The position numbers were made by a program, and so were the translations under genes. A stretch of 24,703 nt of DNA from a virus, in IMG/VR virus record IMGVR_UViG_3300009609_000061, positions 1-24,703 of that record; one strand, 5' to 3'. The notes under the pieces are model-generated. The model was not told the origin of the DNA. It did no database searches and worked only from the letters and a program-made list of their open reading frames with translations. Below, piece by piece: positions 1-7,869 of this stretch (the first letter of the stretch is position 1; the number at the start of each line of letters is the position of its first letter).

Positions 1-58
1 CCGCCGCGCAAGCCTTTGCCGCAAAGCGGGTTGATTTGCTAAGGATTTTGGGGGTTGT

Positions 59-496
59 ATGAGTCGCACCGGTGCCGGGAGACCCGGCCGCAGTGGCGGG
101 CACAACCGCCTGTCACCCGCGGAACACCTGTTGCGGGGCACGTTCAATGCCACCCGGCATACGGCCTTGTTGCCACCCGGACCCGGCTGGGATCCCACGC
201 CCGCGGACCTGGCGGCGTTAGGCGACGACGGCCGGGCGTTTGTGGCGCGCATCCACGCGGGCTATGCGGTCGCCGTGGTGGACGGCGTGTTGGTGTTGGA
301 CGGCGCGCACGCGGTTGATCGGTTGGTGGCCATTCGCGCGGCGCGGCACCGGGCTGCGGGCAAGCGGCTGGCCGCGCTGGATCGACAGGAATTGGCCTGG
401 ATGCGGGCGCTGTCGGGCTGCGTCCTGGCGCTGCGTCCGCGCCTGCTGCAGCCGCGCGCCGAGACGCCGGCGAGCAAGTGGGGCACGGCCGTGTGA
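59..496 (+). CDS. Terminase small subunit (TerS), probable
   Basis: Predicted small terminase subunit of 145 aa, which would recognise phage DNA and hand it to the large subunit for packaging. The support is the N-terminal pattern: a basic GRPGRSGGHNR stretch followed by LSPAEHLLRGTFNATRH, much like the opening of P27-type and related phage small terminases (basic GRP segment, then a LxLLxGTxRxxRH helix). The rest is Ala/Arg-rich and helical with no catalytic motif, as expected. The start at 59 follows a GGGGG run at 50-54 and an AAGGA at 41-45. A true large terminase lies one gene downstream, which supports the call. The family assignment is from recognition of the N-terminus only; the C-terminal part is not diagnostic. 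Confidence 0.7.
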   Translation: MSRTGAGRPGRSGGHNRLSPAEHLLRGTFNATRHTALLPPGPGWDPTPADLAALGDDGRAFVARIHAGYAVAVVDGVLVLDGAHAVDRLVAIRAARHRAAGKRLAALDRQELAWMRALSGCVLALRPRLLQPRAETPASKWGTAV

Positions 497-513
497 CCAA
501 AAGGGAGGCCAGA

Positions 514-975
514 ATGCCACGAGTCCTGCCGCTGTTCCTGCTCGTCGGCGCGATCGGCTGCGACCCGGCGACGATCGTGACCACGAACGTCACGTTGCCC
601 ACGTCGCCCACGCCCATCGTGACGACGGCGGGCACCACGAATCCGACCTGTCCGACGTGTCCCACGACGCCGTGTAGCCCCAGCGCCACGACCACGTGCG
701 GCGGTGGCGGCGCCGGCCAGCAGCAGCGCGCACCGGACATCGTGAGCTTTGGCGCCGACAGCGCGCGCGTTTCAAAAGGCGGCCTGGCCGTGCTGCGGTG
801 GGAAGTGCCGGACTTTGGTGCGACCGTGCGGATCGATCCGGGCATCGGCAGCGTGGCCACCACGGGGTTCGTCCTGGTGTTTCCGACGGTGACCACGACC
901 TACACGCTGACGGCGCGGAATAATTTCGGCATCGCGCAGCGGCAATTTACCGTCGTGGTGTTCACGGCCGAGTGA
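514..975 (+). CDS. Ig-like domain lipoprotein between the terminase genes
   Basis: A 153-aa predicted lipoprotein. The N-terminus MPRVLPLFLLVGAIGC is a short signal peptide ending in a lipobox (A-I-G-C), so the mature protein would start at Cys16 and be lipid-anchored. A Thr/Pro-rich linker with several Cys (about residues 20-65) and a Gly run follow. The C-terminal ~80 residues form a bacterial Ig-like fold of a well-known type: an opening PDIVSFGADSARVSKG strand, LRWEVPDFGATVRIDPGIG, and TTTYTLTARNNFG near the end. The start at 514 has a good AAGGGAGG ribosome binding site at 501-508. The stop overlaps the TerL start (TGATG), so it is translated with the packaging genes. The role is unknown; a surface change in the host cell or a virion decoration are both possible. 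Confidence 0.75.
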   Translation: MPRVLPLFLLVGAIGCDPATIVTTNVTLPTSPTPIVTTAGTTNPTCPTCPTTPCSPSATTTCGGGGAGQQQRAPDIVSFGADSARVSKGGLAVLRWEVPDFGATVRIDPGIGSVATTGFVLVFPTVTTTYTLTARNNFGIAQRQFTVVVFTAE

Positions 976-2528
976 TGGCGCGGCGCGACCCTGGTCCCGA
1001 CGAGAAGGTGCGGCTGATCAATCAGCTCACACACACCAAGGGGCCGTTTGCCGGCCAGCCGTTCAATTTGCGGCCCTGGCAGGAGCGGCGGATCATCCGG
1101 CCGCTCTTCAAGACGAATCCCGCGACGGGGCGCCGGCAGTACCGGACGTGCCTGCTGATGATGCCGCGCAAGAACGGCAAAACCGAGTTATGCGCCGCGC
1201 TGGCGTTGGATGGCTTGCTGTTCGATGGCGAGATGGGCGCGGAAGTCTACAGCGCCGCCGCGGACAAGGAGCAGGCCGCGCTGGTGTTCCACGTCGCGGC
1301 GCAGATGATTCGCGCCGATGCGGAACTGTCGGCCGCGTGTGAACTCGTGGACAGTCAAAAGCGGATCGTTCACAGAAAAAGCGGGTCGGTGTATCGCGCG
1401 ATTTCCGCGGAGGCCTACAGCAAGCACGGATTCAACGCGAGCCGCGTTATTTACGACGAGCTGCACGCGGCGCCGACGCGCGAATTATGGGATGTGCTCG
1501 CGTCGAGCACCGGCGCGCGGGCGCAGCCGCTGGTGATGGCGATTTCGACCGCCGGCTACGATCGGCATTCGATTCTGTGGGAGCTCTATCAGCACGCGAA
1601 AAAGGTGCAGGCGCATCCTGAGATTGATCCCACGTTCCTGCCGGTCATCTACGAGGCGCCAGAGGGTGCAGACTGGACGGACGAAGCCGTGTGGCACCGC
1701 GCGAACCCGGCGCTGGGGGATTTCCGGTCGCTGGAGGAAATGCGGGCCGCCTGTCAGCGCGCGAAAGAAATTCCCGCGCAAGAGGCCGCGTTCCGGCGGC
1801 TGTATTTGAACCAGTGGACCGAACAGGCCGTGCGGTGGATCGCGCTGGCGAGCTGGGACGCCTGCTGTGCGCCGATCGACCGTGCGGCCCTCGTCGGGAA
1901 ACGCTGTTACGTCGGCCTGGACTTGAGCACCACGACCGACTTGACCGCGGCCGTCGCGGTGTTTCCCGATGCCGACGGCGCCGGGTTTACCGTGCTGCCG
2001 CAGTTTTTCTGCCCGGCCGACAAGATTCCGCTACGCGTGACGCGCGATCGCGTGCCCTACGATGAATGGGCCAGGCGCGGGCTGCTCGCGGCGATTCCCG
2101 GCCCGACGATCGACTACGAACGGGTGCGGGCGCTGTTGCACGAGTGGGATGCCACGTACGACCTGCGGATGGTGGCCTACGACCCGTTCAACGCAACGGA
2201 TTTGATCGCGCGGCTCGAGCAAACCGACGGCTTGACGTGCGTTCGCATGCGGCAGGGCAAAGCGTCGTTGTCGGCGCCGAGTAAAGCCCTCGAAAAAGCG
2301 GTGTTAGAACGCACGCTGCGGCACGACGGCCACCCGATCCTGCGGTGGAACGTGGCCAATGTGGCCGTTGACGTGGACCATGCCGGGAATATTCAGCCCT
2401 CGAAGCAGAAATCGACGGAGCGGATCGACGGCGTGGCGGCGCTGGTGATGGCGCTGGACGCGATGCACCGCGATCAGGCTGGCCCGGCGGTGACGCCGGA
2501 GATGTTCATCTTCACGGGGACGTCATGA
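975..2528 (+). CDS. Terminase large subunit (TerL), Terminase_1 type
   Basis: The packaging motor ATPase and nuclease, 517 aa, a normal length for HK97-like enzymes. The N-terminal ATPase has the typical start (FNLRPWQERRIIRPLF), Walker A PRKNGKT at residues 64-70 and Walker B VIYDELH with Asp161-Glu162. The C-terminal RNase H-like nuclease has its acidic residues in the expected order: Asp316 in YVGLDLSTTTDLTA, Asp403 in MVAYDPFNATDL and Asp485 in RIDGVAALVMALDA. I take the ATG at 975, which overlaps the upstream TGA; a GTG at 972 is also in frame. It pumps DNA into the prohead through the portal and cuts the concatemer. The gene ends in an ATGA overlap with the next small gene. Confidence 0.95.
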   Translation: MARRDPGPDEKVRLINQLTHTKGPFAGQPFNLRPWQERRIIRPLFKTNPATGRRQYRTCLLMMPRKNGKTELCAALALDGLLFDGEMGAEVYSAAADKEQAALVFHVAAQMIRADAELSAACELVDSQKRIVHRKSGSVYRAISAEAYSKHGFNASRVIYDELHAAPTRELWDVLASSTGARAQPLVMAISTAGYDRHSILWELYQHAKKVQAHPEIDPTFLPVIYEAPEGADWTDEAVWHRANPALGDFRSLEEMRAACQRAKEIPAQEAAFRRLYLNQWTEQAVRWIALASWDACCAPIDRAALVGKRCYVGLDLSTTTDLTAAVAVFPDADGAGFTVLPQFFCPADKIPLRVTRDRVPYDEWARRGLLAAIPGPTIDYERVRALLHEWDATYDLRMVAYDPFNATDLIARLEQTDGLTCVRMRQGKASLSAPSKALEKAVLERTLRHDGHPILRWNVANVAVDVDHAGNIQPSKQKSTERIDGVAALVMALDAMHRDQAGPAVTPEMFIFTGTS

Positions 2529-2728
2529 CGAAACGCACCGGCCGCCCGTCGCTGGATCCGCGCGATGTGACTGTGGAAATGGCGTTATCGTTGCCGGCGC
2601 GCCAGTACGACGCGCTGACGACGCGCGCGCGGGCCGAGCGGGTCAGCGTGCCCGAACTCATCCGGCGCATGATTACGCCGAACCGACTTTTCCTAGGTAA
2701 AGTTCCCTCCCGCGATTCCAGCCGCTAA
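2525..2728 (+). CDS. Small ribbon-helix-helix DNA-binding protein
   Basis: A 67-aa protein with the layout of CopG/Arc-type ribbon-helix-helix regulators: a beta strand VTVEMALSLP (residues 15-24), a first helix around YDALTTRARAERV, a turn, and a second helix VPELIRRMIT. Such dimers bind DNA with the paired strands. It begins inside the TerL stop (ATGA) and sits just before the capsid gene. It may regulate the structural operon or act as an accessory packaging factor; position alone does not decide. The last 15 residues look disordered. No operator could be identified in the short gap that follows. Confidence 0.6.
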   Translation: MTKRTGRPSLDPRDVTVEMALSLPARQYDALTTRARAERVSVPELIRRMITPNRLFLGKVPSRDSSR

Positions 2729-2739
2729 GCTGTCGGCCC

Positions 2740-4659
2740 ATGCTCGACCGGGCCTACGCGCTGCTGTCCATCAAAGCTCTCGACGGCCCGCGGCGCACCA
2801 TCACCGGGCTGGCATCCACGCCGACGCCCGACCGCCGCGGCGACATTCTCGAGCCGCTGGGCGCCACGTTTCGGAATCCCCTCCCGCTGCTGCTGCATCA
2901 CGACCGCGAACGGCCGATCGGCCGCGCCACGCTGACCGCGCGGCGGGACGGGATTGCCTTTGAAGCCACGCTCCCGGACATCACCGAGCCGGGCGCCGTG
3001 CGCGATCGTGTGAATGAAGCGTGGCACAGCATCCAAGCCGGGTTGATGACGGGCGTCAGCATCGGGTTCCGGCCGCTGGGCGGCGCGGACGGCGTGAAGG
3101 CGCTGCCGTCTGGTGGCATGCACCTGTTGATGACCGAGATCTGCGAATTAAGTCTGGTCACGGTACCGGCGAACGTGGAGACCACTATTCACACGATCAA
3201 AAGTTTGGACCTACCGCACTTGGCCGCGTCTGGCCTGACCTTGCCCGGCGTTGCGGGCCGCACGAGCACGAGGCCCACGATGGCCAAACCGACGACTGCC
3301 GAACACATTCAGAACCTCGAAAACAAACGCGCCGCGTTTACCGCGCGCATGACCGATATCCTGCAGACCGGCGCCGACGATGGCGCCACGCTCGCGCCCG
3401 ATCAGGCCGAAGAGCACGACGGGCTCGCCGCGCAAGTGAAGAGCCTGGATGCCGATCTCGTGCGCTGGCGCGAGCTGGAGAAGATGCAGATCACGACCGC
3501 GACGGTGGTCCCGACGGCGCCGCCGACGCTGCGCCTGAACAGCTACGCGGGCCAGGTGTCGGTGCGGCCGAACGTGCCGATCGGCATGCCCTTCGTGCGG
3601 CAGGCGATGGCGCTGCTCGTGTGCCACGGCAACAAGCACGAAGCGGCGCAGTATGCGGAACGCTGGAACGACAGCACGCCCGAAGTGGCGCTGTCCCTGA
3701 AGGCGGCGATTGCGCCCGGCACCACGACGGATAGCACCTGGGCCGCGCCGCTCGTCAACCAGACGATCGTCAACGACTTCATCGAGCTGCTGCGACCCGC
3801 CACGATTCTCGGGAAGATTCCCGGCCTGCGCGTCGTGCCGCCGAATTGCAAAGTGCCGTCCCAGACCGCCGGGGGAACATACGGGTGGGTCGGGGAAGCG
3901 AAACCGAAGCCGTTGACCAAGCTCGCGTTCAGTTCCGAGACGCTGGGCTATTCCAAGATCGCCGGGATCATCGTGCTGACCGAGGAACTGGTGCGGCTCT
4001 CGAATCCGTCCGCGGAGGCGTTGGTGCGCGCTGATATGGTGGCCGGGATTGCAGCCTTTATGGACCAGCAATTTACGGATCCGGCGATCGCCGCGGTCGC
4101 CAACGTGAGTCCCGCCAGCATTACGAACGGTGCGGCCACGGCGGCGGCCACGGTGAATCCGATGGCGGATCTGTTGGGCCTGATCAACCACTTCGCCACC
4201 AATAACATTCCGGTGGATGGGCTCACGTTCATCATGTCGCCGGCAAATGCGCTCGCGCTGTCGTTCCGATCGAATAGCGACGGGTCGCCGCAGTACCCCG
4301 GCATCGGGATCAACGGCGGCAGCTATCGCGGCCTGACGTTCATCACGAGCAATGCCGTGACCACGAATGTGATTGCGTTACAGCCGTCGCTGATTCTGTA
4401 TGCCGATGAAGGCGGCGTGACCATCGATGCCTCGCGCGAAGCCTCGTTGCAGATGGACTCGGCGCCGATGTCGCCGGCCGATGCGACGACGGTCTATGTC
4501 AGCTTGTTCCAGACCAACAGCGTTGCGCTGCGCGCGGAGCGGTTCGTGAACTGGAAGCGCATCGGGACCAACAGCGTGAAATACCTGACGGCCACGGCGT
4601 GGCCGGCGCCGGCCGCCGCGATGGCCGATGCGCCGACCGTCCGCAACGGGAAGGCGTAG
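2740..4659 (+). CDS. Prohead protease - scaffold - major capsid fusion protein
   Basis: One uninterrupted 639-aa frame holds what HK97-like phages usually encode as two genes. Residues 1 to about 165 are an S78-type prohead protease: His53-His54 in LLLHHDRERPIGRA, Ser107 in GLMTGVSIGF, and the acidic EICELSLVTVPAN around 133-145. Residues about 181-250 are a charged helical delta (scaffold) region (HIQNLENKRAAFTARM). Residues about 265-625 are an HK97-fold major capsid protein (TWAAPLVNQTIVNDFIELLRP, YGWVGEAKPKP, SKIAGIIVLTEEL, DPAIAAV). The protease would assemble with the shell and cut away itself and the delta region. No clear ribosome binding site precedes 2740. An internal Met181 with a GAGG six bases upstream could give a separate capsid precursor. 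Confidence 0.93.
   Translation: MLDRAYALLSIKALDGPRRTITGLASTPTPDRRGDILEPLGATFRNPLPLLLHHDRERPIGRATLTARRDGIAFEATLPDITEPGAVRDRVNEAWHSIQAGLMTGVSIGFRPLGGADGVKALPSGGMHLLMTEICELSLVTVPANVETTIHTIKSLDLPHLAASGLTLPGVAGRTSTRPTMAKPTTAEHIQNLENKRAAFTARMTDILQTGADDGATLAPDQAEEHDGLAAQVKSLDADLVRWRELEKMQITTATVVPTAPPTLRLNSYAGQVSVRPNVPIGMPFVRQAMALLVCHGNKHEAAQYAERWNDSTPEVALSLKAAIAPGTTTDSTWAAPLVNQTIVNDFIELLRPATILGKIPGLRVVPPNCKVPSQTAGGTYGWVGEAKPKPLTKLAFSSETLGYSKIAGIIVLTEELVRLSNPSAEALVRADMVAGIAAFMDQQFTDPAIAAVANVSPASITNGAATAAATVNPMADLLGLINHFATNNIPVDGLTFIMSPANALALSFRSNSDGSPQYPGIGINGGSYRGLTFITSNAVTTNVIALQPSLILYADEGGVTIDASREASLQMDSAPMSPADATTVYVSLFQTNSVALRAERFVNWKRIGTNSVKYLTATAWPAPAAAMADAPTVRNGKA
3270..3282 (+). promoter_or_regulatory. 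Candidate internal ribosome binding site and start for the capsid precursor
   Basis: GAGG at 3270-3273 lies six bases upstream of an in-frame ATG at 3280-3282 (Met181 of the fusion). It falls at the junction between the protease domain and the delta region, just where a separate capsid gene would start. Use of this start would yield a 459-aa delta-capsid protein in excess over the fused protease. The motif is short and could be chance. Confidence 0.35.
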
Positions 4660-4665
4660 CGCCGC

Positions 4666-6090
4666 ATGCGTCTCTTCGGCCTGGAAATCAGCCGCACGCC
4701 CCGCCTCCCGGCGCTGTCGCCACCGTCGGGGACCCTTGGCGGCGGCTGGTTTCCAGCCGTGCGGGAAAGCTTTACGGGCGCCTGGCAGCAGAACGCCCCG
4801 CCGATCACCACGCAGTCGGCTCTCAGCTATTTCGCCGTGTACGGCTGCGTCACGCTGATTGCGACGGACATTGGCAAGCTGCATCTGCGTCTCGTGGCCG
4901 AAACGGAAGACGGCGTGTGGGAGGAGACGTCGAATCCCGCGTACTCGCCCGTCCTGCGGCAACCGAACCACTATCAGACGATTGTCAAACTGGTCGAGCA
5001 GTGGATTACCAGCAAACTCACGGCGGGGAATGCGTACGTGCTGAAGGAACGCGATCAGCGTGGCGTGGTGTCCGCGCTGTACGTGCTGGACCCGGCGCGC
5101 GTGACGCCGCTGATCGCGCCCGATGGCTCGGTCTACTACGGCTTGAAGCGGGATGATCTGACCGGCGTCTCGGTCGGGCCGGAGGGCGCGCAGTACGACG
5201 TCGTGGTCCCTGCTAGAGAAATTATTCACGACCCGATGGTCACGCTTTTTCACCCGCTGATCGGCGTGACGCCGCTCTACGCCTGCGGGATGGCCGCGCA
5301 GATGGGCCTGACGATGCAGACCGGGAGCGAGAAGTTTTTCCGCTCCGGCGCGCATCCCGGCGGCGTGCTCACCACGCCGGAAGGCGTGAGTAAAGAACAG
5401 GTCGATCGCTGGAAGGCCGAGTGGCAGGAGAAGTTCAGCGGCGCCAACGTGGGCAACGTCGCCGTGCTGAGCGGCGGCATGAAGTACGAAGCGATGACCG
5501 TCAACGCCTCCGACTCGCAGCTGATCGAGCAATTGAACTGGACGGCGGCGAACGTGTGTAGCGCGTTTCACGTCCCACCGCAATTGCTGGACATCAGCGA
5601 CGCGCCGACCAGCGACCTCGAGACGTTGCTGGCCAAATACCACAGTCAGTGCCTGCAGTCGCTGCTGGCGAACTTTGAAGCCAGCCTGGACGCCGGACTC
5701 GAGCTGAAGCCGCCCTACGGCACCGAGTTCGATCTTGATGATCTGATCTGGATGGTGACGTCCGTGCGCGTCAAAGCCGCGGCGGATGCGATCGGCGCCG
5801 GCGCGTTGTCGCCGAACGAAGCGCGCTTCAAGTACTTCGGGCTGGGCAAGGTGGAAGGCGGCGACAGTCCCATGATGCAGCAGCAGAACTTCAGCCTGAA
5901 AGCCCTGGCGCAGCGGGACGCGGATAACCCCTTCAGCAAACCCGCGCCGCCGACACCGGCGCCGCCGACCAGACCCGAACCGGAACCCGACCCCGACGAG
6001 GACGAGCCCCCGCCGGATGAGGAAGACGAAGAGAAAGAATTCCGCGCGGCCTTCCTGAAGGCCCTCGACGGGTTGTCGTATGCGGCCTGA
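4666..6090 (+). CDS. Portal protein, HK97 family
   Basis: The dodecameric ring at the DNA entry vertex, 474 aa. Family hallmarks are present in order: SALSYFAVYGCVTLIATDIG near residue 45, HYQTIVKLVEQWITSKLTAG, GNAYVLKERD, LYVLDPARVTPLIAPDG, and the EIIHDPMVTLFHPLIGVTPL segment. Then come the stem and crown helices with LIEQLNWTAANVCSAFHVPP, typical of Phage_portal proteins. The C-terminus (about residues 425-460) is an unusual Pro/Glu/Asp-rich tract, probably disordered, ending in a short amphipathic helix. A GGAAGG lies about a dozen bases upstream of the start. The gene lies after the capsid gene, whereas HK97 and most relatives place the portal before the protease and capsid. Confidence 0.95.
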   Translation: MRLFGLEISRTPRLPALSPPSGTLGGGWFPAVRESFTGAWQQNAPPITTQSALSYFAVYGCVTLIATDIGKLHLRLVAETEDGVWEETSNPAYSPVLRQPNHYQTIVKLVEQWITSKLTAGNAYVLKERDQRGVVSALYVLDPARVTPLIAPDGSVYYGLKRDDLTGVSVGPEGAQYDVVVPAREIIHDPMVTLFHPLIGVTPLYACGMAAQMGLTMQTGSEKFFRSGAHPGGVLTTPEGVSKEQVDRWKAEWQEKFSGANVGNVAVLSGGMKYEAMTVNASDSQLIEQLNWTAANVCSAFHVPPQLLDISDAPTSDLETLLAKYHSQCLQSLLANFEASLDAGLELKPPYGTEFDLDDLIWMVTSVRVKAAADAIGAGALSPNEARFKYFGLGKVEGGDSPMMQQQNFSLKALAQRDADNPFSKPAPPTPAPPTRPEPEPDPDEDEPPPDEEDEEKEFRAAFLKALDGLSYAA

Positions 6091-6418
6091 CGTGTTGGCG
6101 GAGTTTCTCGGCGTGACGATTCGCGGGTTGATCGACCCGTTGGCGCAGCGTGTTTCTACCCTCGAGACGCGCGCGCCGGTGCCCGGCCCGCCCGGCCCGG
6201 CGGGCCGGGACGGGATTGACGGCAAGGACGGGCCGGGGCTGCGCTATCACGGCGTGCATGTGCCCGGCAAGACCTACGACGTGGGCGACCTGGTGACGTG
6301 CGGCGGCTCGGCGTGGTACTGCGGGCGCACGACCACGGGCGCGCCGCGGCATTCGCCCGACTGGCAGCTGATGGTGAAGGGCGGCCGGGACTTGCGCGAT
6401 CCGCGAGGGCCGCGATGA
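6080..6418 (+). CDS. Short collagen-like protein with a C-terminal carbohydrate-binding-like module
   Basis: A 112-aa protein that starts inside the end of the portal gene in another frame. A helical N-terminus (residues 1-35) is followed by about six Gly-X-Y triplets (GPPGPAGRDGIDGKDG). Then comes a compact domain with GKTYDVGDLVTCGGSAWYC and SPDWQLMVKGGRD. This last pattern (YxxGDLVTxxGSxW ... DWxLxVKxGRDG) is common in phage tail and decoration proteins, where it resembles small carbohydrate-binding or chitin-binding type modules. It ends in an ATGA overlap with the connector gene. The location in the head-connector block suggests a virion decoration or neck fibre; that is inference. Confidence 0.6.
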   Translation: MRPDVLAEFLGVTIRGLIDPLAQRVSTLETRAPVPGPPGPAGRDGIDGKDGPGLRYHGVHVPGKTYDVGDLVTCGGSAWYCGRTTTGAPRHSPDWQLMVKGGRDLRDPRGPR

Positions 6419-6714
6419 CCCTGGCCACGCTCGCGGCGGCGAAGCTGCAGATCCACGTCAGCGATCCGGCGCGCGACTCCGAGATTACGCTGCTGCTGTC
6501 GCAGGCCAGCGCGATCGTCTTTGACTACATCGGGGAGCGGGCCGATCCGGACTGGACGGAGACGACGGCGCCCGCCGTCGTGCAGGCCGCCACGCTGTAC
6601 ACGCTGGGGCACCTGTGGGAGCACCGCGGCGACGATACGGGCGCCGATGATGACAAATTCTGGGCCGGGCTGTCGCTGCGGTTGCGCCGCACGCGCGATG
6701 AGGCGTTTGCCTGA
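6415..6714 (+). CDS. Head-tail connector, gp6-like
   Basis: A 99-aa, mostly helical protein in the place where HK97 gp6-like connectors sit, directly after the portal block and before the closure protein. The N-terminal MTLATLAAAKLQIHVSDPARD and the DSEITLLLSQASAIVFDYIG helix match the family's usual pattern (LxxxKxxLxIxxxxxDxxIxxLLxxAxxxIxxYxG). Then comes VQAATLYTLGHLWEHRGDD, another family hallmark. Such proteins form a ring under the portal that extends the DNA channel. The start at 6415 overlaps the upstream stop as ATGA; a longer version starting at 6298 in the same frame would run across the previous gene and is not needed. Confidence 0.8.
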   Translation: MTLATLAAAKLQIHVSDPARDSEITLLLSQASAIVFDYIGERADPDWTETTAPAVVQAATLYTLGHLWEHRGDDTGADDDKFWAGLSLRLRRTRDEAFA

Positions 6715-7052
6715 TGGCCATCCCGACGCGCGGGCAACGGCGTCACGTCGTCTCGTTTGAGCACCCGACGCGCACGCCCGACGGGGAAGGCGGCTATACC
6801 GAAGTCTGGACGCCGCTCGAGCCGCCGGTGTGGTACGTCAGCATCCGGCCGGCCACCGCACGCGATGCGGAAGCGGCGCTGGCCGGGACGCAGATTACAC
6901 ACGTCTCGCACGTCGTCGAGGGCGATTACCATCCCGGCGTCACGACCGATTGCCGCATGCGGTTTCAGTCGCACGTCTACCAGATCACCAGCGTGATCGA
7001 CGTCGAGTCGCGCGGCGAGACGATGGAACTGGTTGCCGACCTGCAAAGCTGA
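6714..7052 (+). CDS. Head closure / head-tail adaptor protein
   Basis: A 112-aa protein of the phage head-tail joining type. The pattern is typical: a short N-terminal RGQRRHVVSFEHPTRTPDGE, GGYTEVWTPLEPPVWYVSIRP, then THVSHVVEGDYHPGVTTDCR and YQITSVIDVESRGETMELVA. This SPP1 gp16 / HK97 gp7-like beta-barrel family closes the head after packaging and gives the tail a docking surface. The start at 6714 shares its A with the upstream stop (TGATG), and its own stop overlaps the next start in the same way. Its neighbours on both sides are connector proteins, which supports the call. Confidence 0.82.
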   Translation: MAIPTRGQRRHVVSFEHPTRTPDGEGGYTEVWTPLEPPVWYVSIRPATARDAEAALAGTQITHVSHVVEGDYHPGVTTDCRMRFQSHVYQITSVIDVESRGETMELVADLQS

Positions 7053-7435
7053 TGAGCATCCGCCTACAGCTTGACGGCGTGACCGAGTGGCAGCGCGAGC
7101 TGGCCACGCTGACGCCGGATCTGGCCGAGGGCGCGGCGGCGCAGCAGCGCACGATCGCCGAACAGGCGGCCGAGGAGATTCGCGGGCGGCTCCCCGTCGT
7201 CACGGGCCGCTTGCGCGCCAGCGTGATTGTGCAGCGCGAGCCGGGCCGCACACCCGGCCGGGTGTTCACGCGGATCGCGGTGACGGCGCCGTATGCCGAG
7301 CATGTCGAATTCGGGACCAGCCGCGTGGCGCCGCGGCCCGTGTTCGTGCCGGTGACGCGGCGCGCGCGCGACACCTTCGTGAAGGCCGTGATCGACGAGG
7401 TGCGGCAGACCGGGCTGAAAGTGACCGGCCAATGA
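7052..7435 (+). CDS. HK97 gp10-like tail/neck component
   Basis: A 127-aa protein with the signature of the HK97-gp10 family: a helical start with EWQRELATLTPDLAEGAA, then LPVVTGRLRASVIVQ (the conserved P-V-x-T-G-x-L-R-x-S motif), and PYAEHVEFGTSRVAPRPVFV (Y-A-x-x-x-E-F-G-T-S ... R-P-F/V). Members sit at the top of the tail and join the tube to the connector. The start at 7052 is chosen because it overlaps the upstream stop (TGATG) and gives the usual family length; an in-frame ATG at 6830 would bury most of the previous gene. Confidence 0.85.
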   Translation: MSIRLQLDGVTEWQRELATLTPDLAEGAAAQQRTIAEQAAEEIRGRLPVVTGRLRASVIVQREPGRTPGRVFTRIAVTAPYAEHVEFGTSRVAPRPVFVPVTRRARDTFVKAVIDEVRQTGLKVTGQ

Positions 7436-7860
7436 GCGATGCGGGCCTCGTCGATGCGGCCGTGATGGAAGTGCTGGCCAATGACGCCACGCTCACGAGC
7501 CTGTGTCCGGATGGCGTGTTCTGGGGCCGGGCGCCGGCCGGCGCGACGGCGTTCGTGATTGCGGCGCTGATCGACCACAGCGAGCAGCCGGCGCTGGACC
7601 GTCAGACGCTCTACGAGACGACGGTGTATCTCGTGAAGGCCGTGATCCTGAACGCGAGCAAGACGCCGAGCCGCACGGCCGCCGCGCGGATCCATGTCCT
7701 GCTGCACGGCGCGCAGCTCGATTTGGCGCCCGCCGGCTATCAGGTGATGGCGTGTCAGCGGCTCGAGCGCGTGGCATATCCCGAGTTGGACCCGATCAAC
7801 GCGGTGACGTGGCATCACGGCGGCGGGCAGTACGCGGTGATGAGTTATCCGATTGCGTGA
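7432..7860 (+). CDS. Tail completion/terminator protein (DUF3168-like)
   Basis: A 142-aa protein starting in an ATGA overlap. It fits the tail-completion group that follows gp10-like proteins: an N-terminal helix (VDAAVMEVLANDATLTSL), a turn with GVFWGRAPAGATAFVI, a long strand-helix unit containing the YETTVYLVKAVI strand, and a C-terminal region ending in GQYAVMSYPIA. In lambda-like tails this protein caps the tube and lets it join the head. The recognition rests on the fold-like pattern and gene order; sequence signatures of this family are weak, so the call is moderately sure. Confidence 0.65.
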   Translation: MSDAGLVDAAVMEVLANDATLTSLCPDGVFWGRAPAGATAFVIAALIDHSEQPALDRQTLYETTVYLVKAVILNASKTPSRTAAARIHVLLHGAQLDLAPAGYQVMACQRLERVAYPELDPINAVTWHHGGGQYAVMSYPIA

Positions 7861-7869
7861 GGTATCCCG

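Noticed and set aside
4378-6225. 615-aa open frame on the minus strand over the capsid end and portal
   Set aside because: It is a shadow of strongly supported capsid and portal genes; Arg/His/Gln-rich composition, no motif, no ribosome binding site. GC-rich codon use leaves the antisense frame open.
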